Source: Adiantum capillus-veneris
Taxonomy: Eukaryota; Streptophyta; Polypodiopsida; Polypodiales; Pteridaceae
Direction of reading: 5' to 3'
NCBI GenBank assembly: GCA_014529385.2
Contig: CM043960.1
Location: 78,478,332-78,542,331 of the forward strand
Length of the DNA stretch: 64,000 nt
The notes under the pieces were generated by a model, which worked only from the letters and a program-made list of their open reading frames with translations, made no database searches and was not told the origin of the DNA. Each line of letters begins with the position of its first letter. The first letter of the stretch is position 1. This document shows, piece after piece, positions 1-9,114 of the stretch. A program made the translations under genes and the position numbers.

Positions 1-325
1 CAGAAGGTTCAAGGCCTCCTTGATCACCATCGTAGAGGGAAGCAGTAGAAGCCTCACCTAACTCCAAGTTTTTGGGAGGAAGGTAATGGGTTCTCCTGAT
101 GCTGCCCAACAACAAAATCCTAACTGCCCCTTTACAAAGGCAAAAATTGATAGTGCCTGACAACAGACAAAAGGGTGGCGAGGGATGTTTGTTGTGCACC
201 CACAACGATAGAATCTTGCCTCTCAATGGAGGCTTGAAATGATCATGTACAGAAAACTTGCAATTGGTGCCCGAGAGCAAAAAAGTAACGAAAACAATGC
301 AAGGGTAGCAAAACGCTCTCGCACA

Positions 326-379
<54 letters not shown>

Positions 380-463
380 ATGTTGCATGCATGAGCTCCA
401 GAATGCATGAGCACATGGAATATGAAACGTAACTTCACTTAACATTCTATATTCTTATTGTAG
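1..463. repeat. Non-coding flank with a (TC)n tract
   Basis: I see no gene here. A (TC)n microsatellite runs from about 328 to 373. The open frames across it are only Arg-Glu repeats and are not coding. The end of this stretch has a pyrimidine-rich run and a TAG acceptor at 461-463 that borders a candidate exon. Confidence 0.6.
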
Positions 464-523
464 GCAGCAATTGTGCAAGCTAAGGCGAGTGGAGTGGAGG
501 TGTGTGTGAAGCAGCTCAATCAG
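464..523 (+). other. Candidate host exon, 60 nt
   Basis: A 60-nt segment is bordered by a pyrimidine-rich acceptor ending in TAG (461-463) and a GTAACT donor (524 on). Only one of the three forward frames is open. It is phase 0 at both ends and reads AAIVQAKASGVEVCVKQLNQ. Base composition differs from the flanking AT-rich and simple-repeat DNA. I do not recognise the protein. If real, it is one internal exon of a gene whose neighbouring introns are filled with transposons. Chance splice-like borders around 60 nt are common, so confidence is low. Confidence 0.25.
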
Positions 524-547
524 GTAACTTTTTAACTCAGTTAAATT

Positions 548-551
<4 letters not shown>

Positions 552-590
<39 letters not shown>

Positions 591-672
591 GACAATGACA
601 TGAAATGTTATGGTAAATATATATTATGGTTAAATTTTAATTCAATTTAATTATTTGGTTTGTCTATTCACA

Positions 673-727
<55 letters not shown>
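552..727. repeat. Two (GA)n microsatellites
   Basis: Uninterrupted GA tracts occupy about 552-587 and 676-726, separated by AT-rich DNA. A near-copy of the phrase following the first tract (a short AATGACAATGACATGAAATGTTATGG-like stretch) follows the second, so the tract and its flank look duplicated. Confidence 0.85.
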
Positions 728-729
<2 letters not shown>

Positions 730-1626
730 AAAAGACCAAAGAGATTAAAAAAAATTGGGGGGAGAGAGAAAGAGAGAGATAACAATGAAATGAAATGTTA
801 TGGTAATGTGCTCAAAAGAGTACATCCATGTCTAAAATCTAATATCTAACCAACCCAAATGATTTTTTAATATTAAATTGATCATTTAATGTGGGAGAAT
901 AAACGGGAACAAGGGTTAGGATATAGACATGTGCTTATAGGTCTATCTCAACACGGGGCCAATGGTAATGGGGCCCAAATGAGAGATGGTCTATCAAAGA
1001 GCAAGGCTAACCAATGCAACATAAAGACCTTAGGGTTAGCTTCATTGAAGACCTCCAATAGTTAGTGTTAAAAGTCTTTTGACCTTAGGTAAGTGCTTGA
1101 GTTGGGAACCCAGCCCAAGCTTAAGGTGCTTGACATGCCTGATGACTAAAATGCTTGAGATGCTTGAGGTGCTTGATGATTGAGGTGCTTGTCATGCTTG
1201 AGATGCTGGGGTTGTACTTGAGGTGAGAACCCAGCCCAAGCTTGATGAGCTTAAGAGCTAAGCTTGTGGTGAGAACTAGGCCCAAGGTTGAGGAGCTTGA
1301 AGTGGCACAAAAGTCAAAGTGAATCCCTACAAGGAGGGGGCGAGCCATGCAAGAAAAAAAGGGGTGGTTGCTTGACCACTGTCTCTCCCAAAGAGCACCT
1401 CTTGCCAGTTACCCTCATGGTGTGCCTAACGCCTATTGGTTGGCCTTCCACGCGGTCCAATGATAATTTTGAAGATTTAATTAATTGTTTTTACATTTAT
1501 CAAGTCCTCTCTCTCAAAGGGGAAAGGGGGACACTTGTCCCAAGGCTACCCTTGTTACTTGATTTACCTCCTGCTTGTGAGCGGCTAGGCTAGAGGGGTC
1601 CAATGAGCTTCAAGCATGAGCTACAA

Positions 1627-1671
<45 letters not shown>
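1627..1671 (+). repeat. Poly-G tract, 45 G
   Basis: Forty-five consecutive G residues lie inside the 5' LTR of F. The equivalent position in the 3' LTR (13152-13181) has 30. Both sit in the same flanking sequence, ending in GTGTCGACC. Length may reflect polymerase slippage in the genome or in sequencing and assembly. Confidence 0.9.
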
Positions 1672-1672
<1 letters not shown>

Positions 1673-2186
1673 GTCGACCAAAGCAAGTAGGGGGCCTGCT
1701 TAGGGGGGGTATACTCTCCCACACACACTCTCATTGTGTGAAGTGCAAAGTGCAAGATCTCACTCTCCTTCTCCAAGCCAGTAGAGAGGTTGAGAGCCTA
1801 CACCAACACTCTTGGCTATGGAGTGCAAATCCAACCAAAAGCCATGCTTCAATGCTTAAGCTTGCCATCTTCATTACTATGCTATTATGTATGCTAGCAA
1901 GAAGGGTGATGATAAGTGAGGAACTAATTCTTTCTCCTATGAAATGTTTCTTCTTCCTCTTCCCTACCCTCATTCCGTGCTAGCTCTCTCCACCTTTGAA
2001 GGTGTTTGAGGTCTTGGAACTGAGGCTTTAGATAGTTAATGATTTCCATAAAGTTTATGTTATGCTCGTGATGCATGAAGCTTTCCATCTTCATTGCATC
2101 ACCTAGATCACAAGGAACACAAAGATTGTATTCTAACAAGTCTCTCTTGATGGGAGAAACCATAATACAAATGCCTATTGGAGGGG

Positions 2187-2212
2187 GGACCGGCTCCACC
2201 TAAATCCGGTCC
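2187..2212 (+). promoter_or_regulatory. Conserved LTR hairpin GGACCGG/CCGGTCC
   Basis: A perfect 7-bp inverted repeat with a 12-nt loop lies about 185 nt upstream of the LTR end. The same stem recurs at 13695-13720 (other LTR of F), 5213-5238 and 11289-11314 (both LTRs of E) and 55542-55567 (element M), with differing loops. Its position near the 3' end of the LTR puts it in the R or U5 part of the transcript. Its role (polyadenylation, dimerisation or packaging) is not shown by sequence. Confidence 0.6.
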
Positions 2213-2397
2213 TCAACTGTTGTCATGTTCTCTAAATTCTCTCTCTTGCAAAAGTATTGTTCATGCCAAGTTAACTAAATGCTATGTTATGTTGCTAACT
2301 TCAATTATGTTCACCTGCTATGCTCACAAAGTAATTTCTCAAAAGTACTCTCTCTAATTTCCGCTACTCTCAAGTTAATAGGCCAATTCCATTAGAT

Positions 2398-2409
2398 TGG
2401 TATGAGAGC
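2398..2409 (+). promoter_or_regulatory. Primer-binding site of F
   Basis: TGGTATGAGAGC matches the canonical initiator tRNA-Met site TGGTATCAGAGC except for one base (C to G). It lies one base after the LTR, as expected for minus-strand priming. Confidence 0.85.
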
Positions 2410-2810
2410 ATTTGGTTTCTCTTTTCTTGCTTAAGAAGAGATGTCCTTAAGTAGCTTATAAATGGTTGATTTTGTTAATTATATTAGGGTAAGTGGAACT
2501 GGGATCTATTATCAGTTTTGTTGAGCCCACTATGTGGGATATGGTGCACACCTCGGGAGCTTTGGACTTAATAATGGAGTCTTTTTAGACTTTCCTACAG
2601 CTTTACCATTATTGAGCCATAAGAAGTTCGAAAGGAGCTAGCCCTCGAAAAGTCTGCTATGTTAGACTTACTCTATTACTCTCTATAATTAACCACTTTG
2701 AGCCGTGGGTGTAGATACTTAAGAGCCGATTTTCAAAGGCTAAGAGGAGTGGCAACTAAGGTTTTGAATTTTCAAAGCATACACTAAGTACGTACACAAA
2801 TTTTGCTAAC

Positions 2811-4319
2811 ATGGCTGACAATATCCAGGAGAGTAAAATGAACACTGCTAGCTTTGATTTTGCCCAAAAAGGTGCTAATGAAGATGCTCCCATGTTTGTT
2901 AATCATCTCATTACTAGGTTGCAGCAAGCTATGGGCAACCCTGCTTTGCAAGCCGAAGTTACTCAACAACTTCGTGCTTGTGGGATTTTCCTTCCTCTCC
3001 AAGAGGAGAGAGAGCTTAGGAGGCCTCTTGAAGAGACCCCCAGAAGAAGACTCTCTTTCATACGAGAGGAGGAATCTAAAGAGCAAGAAAGCAATGAAAC
3101 TTTAAGTTCCTCTGAAGATGTGGCTCCACGAAGATGGCGGTCTAGATGATCACCAACTCCTCCCAAGAGAAAAAGATCAACACACAATCCTTCTCCTCGT
3201 CACCCCGAAAGGGAAGAGAGGAAAAAAAGGAAGAAAAGGGCAAGAAAGAGGTCACCCTCTTCTCCTTCTTCTTCACCTTCCTCCTCTTCCGATGAAAGCT
3301 ATGGTTATTCTCCTAGAGAATACAAGAGGGGAGGACATCGCAAATCATACCCTGCATGGCGAAGGTCACAAAAGCTAACGAAGTTCAAGGAGGGAGGAAA
3401 GAGTATCTCTTTTCTCACCTATGATGGCACCTTTGGTGCTACTGACAAAGTGTTGGCCTTCATCCAACAATTTGATGCGGCTTTTGGAGACGAGGGCTTC
3501 ACAGAGTCCTCCAAGCTACACAATGTAGCTATGCACTTCCAAAAATAGGCTCGTCAATGGTGGGCTAGCCTTCATGTCAATGGCGAAGCCCCAAAGACAT
3601 CTACGAGTTTCCATTGTGAAGCAATTCCTTGCAAGCGATGCAAAGGACAAAGTGATTATTGAATTGTGCAGCTTGAAGCTTCTCTCCCATGAGTCTATCT
3701 ACAAGTATGTAGACAAGTTTTTGGATTTACATCTCAAGGCTACTATCTTTCAAAAGATAGACTTGGCGAGCAAAAGCAACAATTCTGTGCAGGATTATCT
3801 GAAGAGATGGTCGAATATATGAACTCTCAACGGCCTAGTTCTATCACCGAAGTAATCCATCACACCATGGTTGATTTACGCATCAATTTCCTTCAAGGGG
3901 CTAGATGGAATGTCAAGCCCATGGAAAACAAAGACAAAAATGATGCAAAGGGGAAAACCATGCTCAAAATTCTTCCCAAGGCACTTCCAACAACAAGAAC
4001 AACAATCAGTCCAAGGAGAAGGAAGTTTACAAAGGCAAAAAAAAACTCTCTCCTGAAGAGCTTGAAGCTTTTCGCAAGAACAACAATCATCCCAAGGAGA
4101 AGGAAGTTTACAAAGGCAAAAAAAAACTCTCGCCTGAAGAGCTTGAAGCTTTTCGCAAGGACCATAAGTGTTTCAAGTGTCGGGAGCAAGGACATGGCTA
4201 TCGTTCTTGCTCCAAGAAGAATGCTCACAATGAGACTCCTAGGGCTTCCACCATTGAAGCTCCAAAGGAGGACGTTCATTGCAAAGGATCATCACTTTCC
4301 TATGCTTGGGGAAAGGTAA
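2811..4319 (+). pseudogene. Element F gag remnant (SR-like Gag with Retrotrans_gag and CCHC)
   Basis: This is a broken capsid/nucleocapsid gene homologous to the intact gag of E. It starts MADNIQESK at 2811. A TGA at 3147-3149 interrupts the basic Ser/Arg region, a TAG at 3546-3548 interrupts the motif before RQWW, and the reading frame then shifts to frame 1 (3574-3822) and back (3807 on). The zinc-knuckle region lies near 4150-4215. An 81-bp direct duplication (about 3997-4158) adds 27 codons of Lys-rich linker that E has only once. Gag ends in MLGER-stop at 4319, with the protease frame already open in the overlapping minus-one frame. It encodes no functional product. Confidence 0.85.
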
Positions 4320-4881
4320 GAGAGCATGATGCTTTCATTTTGTTTGACCCTGGCTCTACTCACAACTTCATATCAAAGGAGTTTGCCACCAAGTTGGGCA
4401 TTCAAGCTTTTGAGATGGGAGAAATTGTAATGACTGACACAGCTTTCAAGGGATAGCAAGCCTCGGTTACTCCCTTAATTTGGAAGTTGAAGCTTCATGT
4501 CCAAAGCTATATCGACAAAGAAGGATTTTTCATCTATTATCTCCAACATGAGGATGCTATCCTAGGGGTGCCATGGTTTGATCGCATGGCTGCCAATATG
4601 AAGTTCCTTGAAAGGAGAATCTACTTCACCTACAGGGGAAAGAACATGTATATAGATGCTAGTAAGCGTGGTCGCACTATTCCACTTGTAAATACTCCTA
4701 CTTTTGATAAATCAATGAAGAGCTCAGTTTCTACGTACATGATTTTTGTCAAAGAGTCTCTAAAATATATTAACGTTTCATCAAATGTAAATGGTAGGAA
4801 TCAAGAAGAGTTAGACTTGTCTAATTTTCTAAAAGAATTCCAAGATGTGTTCATTGATGATATCCTTATGGACTTACCTCC
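4290..4881 (+). pseudogene. Element F protease remnant; pol deleted
   Basis: The pol frame opens over the end of gag (reading AWGKVREHDAF) and reaches the aspartic protease signature FDPGSTHNFIS. A TAG near 4456 breaks the domain, which then continues (LHVQSYIDKEGFF, ILGVPWFDRMA). Coding stops at about 4881, where the sequence jumps directly into LTR at the equivalent of base 1050. Reverse transcriptase, RNase H, integrase and the first ~220 bp of the 3' LTR are missing. The motif ACCTCC is present on both sides of the break. Confidence 0.85.
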
Positions 4882-5015
4882 GACCTCCAATAGTTAGTGT
4901 TAAAAGTCCTTTGACCTTAGGTAAGCTAGGGTTGTGCTTGAGGTGGTAACTTAGCCCAAGCTTAAGGTGCTTGACATGCCTGATGACTCGGATGCTTCAA
5001 GTGCTTGATGATTGA
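4882..5015 (+). mobile_element. Element F 3' LTR, left part (5'-truncated)
   Basis: This matches 1050-1185 of the 5' LTR. It is cut at 5015 by insertion of element E, and the remaining part resumes at 12664 after the target-site duplication ATTGA. The sequence is rich in degenerate GTGCTTGAG-type short repeats, as in the intact LTR. Confidence 0.85.
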
Positions 5016-6587
5016 TGTAACATTTAATGGCCTAATAACTTATGTGTAGCGGAAATTAGCATGAACATAGTGGGCATTTCATTAGAATAGATTCCTAATG
5101 AGAATTACAAGAGTGCTTGGGTGGAGAGAGCAACAAAAAGCATAACACCTAGTTAGATAGCATCGACAATACTTTCAAAAGAGAGAGCAATTAAGCTATT
5201 GACAACAGTTGAGGACCGGATTTTCATGGAGCCGGTCCCCCCTCCAAAAGGCTTTGTATTATGGTTTCTCCCATCAAGAGAGACATTGTACAATACAATT
5301 CTTTGTGTTCCTTCAAGACTAGCTAGTGCAATGAAGATAGAAACTTCATGCACTAAGAAAAACACTTAACAAACACAACTTGAATTATCCCCGTTTTCAG
5401 ACCCAAGACCTCACACACCTTCGAAGATGGTGAGAGCTAGCAGGGTATGAGAGTAGATTGAGAGGAAGAAGGAGTATCTTACGAGAAATATGTACATCTC
5501 CTCACATAATCACTCATATGTAGCATAGCTTAGCTTAGTAATTAGCTTGGTAGAGGAGATGAGCATGCATTGAAGCTTGGCTCTTGGTTGGATTTGCATC
5601 CACATGCCAAGAGAGTGTTGATGTAGGCTTCTATCTCACAAGCTTGGAGTAGGTGATGAGTTCTCCATTAAATCTTGGGAAGAGATAGTCTTCTCTTTCT
5701 TCACACATGAGCCTGTGTGAGTGTGGTGTGTGATAATGCCTTGCAAAAATCAGCCCCCTCTCTCTCTTGGGCGAGCCCTCTTGCTAAATGCTCTTCCTGA
5801 AGCCTCATTGGCCCTCCCAAGTCAAGCCAATTACAATTAAGCAGCATAAGTGATAGCCTTCTGACATGTGTCCCCCTTTCCCCTTTTGTGAGAGCTTTAG
5901 GTAATTAAATAATTAAACTAAACTCTCATTGGACCCCTTTGCCTCCTGGCCAATAGGAATCAGGCAAGCCATGGGGCTCTTGAATGCTCATTGGACCCCT
6001 TGGGAGACTGCCCAATAGTCTTCTAGGAGACTTAATTCTCATTGGTTTCTTTTATTAAATGTTTTTAAATTAATTAAACTAGATTTACTCTAGCTTAATT
6101 TTCATTGGTCCACTTCAAGGGTCATCCAATAGAAATTGGGCACACCTTGTGGGCATCTGGCCTAGGGAGCTGGCATGTGTCCCTCATTCCCTTTGTGTAA
6201 AGGGAGCCTGTGTGTATGTGTGTGGCTTTCTCTCTCATCCCCTACCTTTAGGGCTCGCCCCCTCCCATGTAGGGATGTGCAAAGACTTTAAGGGCACACA
6301 CAAAGCATCCAATTTTCCCTAGGGTTGACCTTTGGACACAACCTTTGAATTTTGGAACCTTAGCATTTTGGAAGTCTTAATGGGCTGAACCTTAGGGTCT
6401 TTTTAGCCCACTGTTGCAGATGGCCCCCCCTTTGGATCCCTATTTTCCCTCCTTTGGATCCCTACTGTGGCCGGTCTGCTAGCTTAACCAATATTCTAGC
6501 TTTTTCTCCCCTGGCCTTCCCCACATTAAATGATCAGTTTAATATGAGAAAATCATTTAGGAGAATTAGATATTGATTATTATGACA
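5016..6587 (-). mobile_element. Element E 3' LTR
   Basis: On the plus strand this begins TGTAACATTT and ends TTATGACA; read on the minus strand it is TGTCATAATA to AAATGTTACA. It pairs with 11092-12658. It contains the conserved hairpin at 5213-5238. The junction with the internal region is marked by a short purine-rich tract at 6588-6602. Confidence 0.92.
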
Positions 6588-6602
6588 TTACCTCTCCTCA
6601 AA
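6588..6602 (-). promoter_or_regulatory. Polypurine tract of E
   Basis: On the minus strand the sequence TTTGAGGAGAGGTAA lies immediately before the 3' LTR. It is the expected position of the plus-strand primer. The integrase reading frame runs right up to it, which shows how much of the pol 3' end is missing. Confidence 0.7.
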
Positions 6603-9114
6603 GAGACCCTTCCAGAAATTACTGGTCATTCTAGGATCTCTATCCGACACTATGGACATGGGCAAGCCATGGTACTTGAAAATTTGTGAAATAAAGAGGG
6701 TTGCATTTGATGGGCTTTGATAGTCTTTTTGACAGGTATAAAATGAGCTTGTTTACTAAACCTGTCTACTATCGTCCATATTCCCGTATTCCCATGGATA
6801 GACTTAGGCAATCCAAAGATAAAATCCATGGATATGCTCTCCCATGGTGAATTAGGGATTGGCAAGGGTTGAAGCAATCCAAGTTGCTTCCCTCTATCAA
6901 ATTTTGTCTTTTGGCATACCACACATTTGGAAACATACTCTTGTATGCTCACTTTCATGGTAGGCCAATAGAAATATGTTTCAATTCCCTTTAAGGTAGA
7001 CTAAATCCCTCTATGCCCCGCATAAGGTGGAGCATGAGATTCATACATTACTTTCTCACGTAGTGAGTTAGTAACGCATATTCTATTGCCATAGAGAAGA
7101 TAACCATCTTGTAAAGTAAATGGTTCTTCTTTCTTCCCTAATGCAAGGGCTGAAATCACATCTCTAAAATCGGGATCAATAGCATACTCATCTATCATTG
7201 AAGATAGATCATTGTGAGTTGCTATGGAAACCGCATTCACTCTCGGCCGTCTTGAGAGTGCATCAGCTACTTGATTATGCTTGCCAGCAATGTGAGCAAT
7301 ATGAAAATGAAATTGCAAAAGGAAATTTGCCCACCTCATTTGTTTGTCGGAGAGCTTGGTCTGTGTCATGAAGTACTTAAGACTTTGGTGATCCGTTCGC
7401 AGAATGAAAGGAGTCCCCAATAAATAGTGCTTCCATGAGTCTAAGGCATGTAGAACTGCAAGGAGTTCCTTTTCGTATATGCCTAGAGCTTTCTCAATAG
7501 GGTCGAGCCTTCGACTCTCATAGCCTATGGCGTGCCCTTCTTGGAGCAAAACAGCTCCAAGGCAATCACCACAAGCATCGCATTGGACCTCAAATGGTTT
7601 TGAGAGATCCGGTAGTGTAAGCACAGGTTGAGAGATAAGCTTTTCGAAAGCATTGTTCTCCTTAGCAGACCATGTATACCTAACGCTTTTCTTTGTTAGG
7701 TCATGTAATGGTCCTGCAATTTGTGAGAACTTTTCTATGAAGCGTCTATAGTATGCACACATACCTATGAAGCTTCTTAGTTCATGCAGATTCCTTGGTT
7801 TAGGCCATCCTTTTATTACCTCTAACTTGGATGGATCCATTTGGATGCCATCTTGAGAGATAATGTGACCTAAATACTGAATCTCTTGCAAGAAAAATTC
7901 ACTTTTCTTTCGATTAACATAAAGTTTATTCTCTCTTAAAACTTGAAATATTACCTGGAGGTGTTGCTTGTGTTCCTCCAATGAATTAGAGTAGATGATA
8001 ATATCATCAAAGAACACTCCAGTGAAGGTTCGATGAGGCCTGAACAGCTTCTCCATCAAGCAGTTGAATGTGGCTGGTGCATTGGTCAAGCCAAAAGGCA
8101 TGACAATGTATTCGTAAAGACCAAATGTAGTACGAAATGCGGTCTTTACAATGTCTTGATCAACAATCCTTATTTGATGATAGCCACTTTTTAGGTCAAC
8201 CCTACTGAAGTAAGTCGATCCTTGTAGCTTATCAAATAGGTCTTCTACCCGTGGAACGGGAAACCTATTCTTGATAGTGATCCTATTTAGTGCTCTATAG
8301 TCGACACACATACGATATGTGCCGTCTTTCTTTTGCACTAATAGCACAGGTGAGCAAAATGGAGATGAGCTTGGCCTAACCATACCCTTCTCAACTAACT
8401 CATGCACTTGCCGCATAATCTCCTCTTGTTGAGCTTGAGAAACTCTATAAGGAGGTTTTTTAGGCGGTGAACTTCCTGGAAGAAGTTCAATTGCATGGTC
8501 ATCATTACCTCGTTTAGGAGGTAGCTCACAAGGGATGTCGTCAATAAAAACATCTTGAAACCCCTTGAGAAAATTGGATAACTCTAATTCCTTTTGGTTG
8601 CTTTTATTTTCTTTTGCTAAAGCATTAGGTTCATTTTGAGAGTCTTTAACAAAAATCATGTACACGGAAATAGAGCTCTTTATTGACTTGTTGAAAGCTG
8701 GTGTATGTACAATGGGGATGGTGTTACCCATTTCCTTAGCATCTATATACATGTCTTTTTCCCTGAACTTAAAGGAGATTCTCCTTTCAGGAAATTTAAC
8801 ATCGACAGCCAGGCGGTCAAACCATGGTGCCCCTAGGATTACATCCTCATGCTTGAGAGGAGAGATAAAGAAGTCCTCTTTGTCCACATAGCCTTGGACA
8901 TGAAGCCTCAATTTCCCGATTAAGGGAGTGACTGAAGCTTCTTGCCCCTTGAAGGCACTGTCTGCGGGTAGGACATCTCCCATCTCGTAGGATTGTATTC
9001 CTAGCTTGGTGGCCAACTCTATAGATATAAAATTGTGAGTAGAACCAGGGTCAAAGAGAATAAAAGCATCATGTTCTCTTACCTTTCCCCAAGCATGGCA
9101 TAGAGGAGATCCTT
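6602..9114 (-). pseudogene. Element E pol: protease, RT, RNase H, truncated integrase
   Basis: The polyprotein frame is minus-one relative to gag and is open upstream of the gag stop. In order: protease with FDPGSTHNFIS (near 9020-9055); reverse transcriptase with VDYRALN and the catalytic box FFDD (about 8000), a variant common in plant gypsy elements; RNase H with QCDACGD, TDHQSLKYF and VADALSRR; and integrase with the HHCC end CVVCQ and the first catalytic Asp in SMDFIFGLP. A TAG at 7001-7003 interrupts the integrase N-terminus, with the same frame continuing to 6650. A frameshift follows near 6680, after which the SDRDP segment with the second Asp can be read. The third catalytic residue and any chromodomain are absent. 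RNase H also lacks about ten residues after NAFEKL compared with remnant G. Confidence 0.9.

Larger units (their letters stand above)
829..2396 (+). mobile_element. Gypsy element F, 5' LTR
   Basis: The 1568-bp segment begins TGTCTAAAATC and ends ATTAGA, where the terminal CA has become GA. It is followed one base later by a primer-binding site. Its other copy is at 4882-5015 plus 12664-13905, split by element E. The start and end are also homologous to the LTR of E read on the minus strand. The block TACATCCATG occurs both just before this LTR (821-830) and across the end of the other copy (13902-13911), which fits a target-site duplication of about ATCCA. The LTR contains a long poly-G tract and a conserved hairpin, listed separately. 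Confidence 0.85.

Noticed and set aside
655-849. Open frames made of Arg-Glu, Ser-Leu or His-Thr repeats (also at 223-438, 45504-45761, 47243-47542, 54555-54749, 57581-57841)
   Set aside because: They are translations of dinucleotide microsatellites with no conserved sequence outside the repeat.
2398-2409. Possible tRNA gene fragments
   Set aside because: The tRNA-like 12-mers are primer-binding sites next to LTRs; no cloverleaf with the A and B boxes was found.
3893-4279. Long open frames antisense to gag of F and E (also at 9115-9781 and 9963-10262)
   Set aside because: They lie opposite coding sequence that has clear domain matches; the antisense frames show no domain.
9079-9090. GTAAG at the gag stop as a true splice donor
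   Set aside because: No matching acceptor can be chosen, and the overlap with the open pol frame is explained equally by frameshifting; kept only as a question in the findings.
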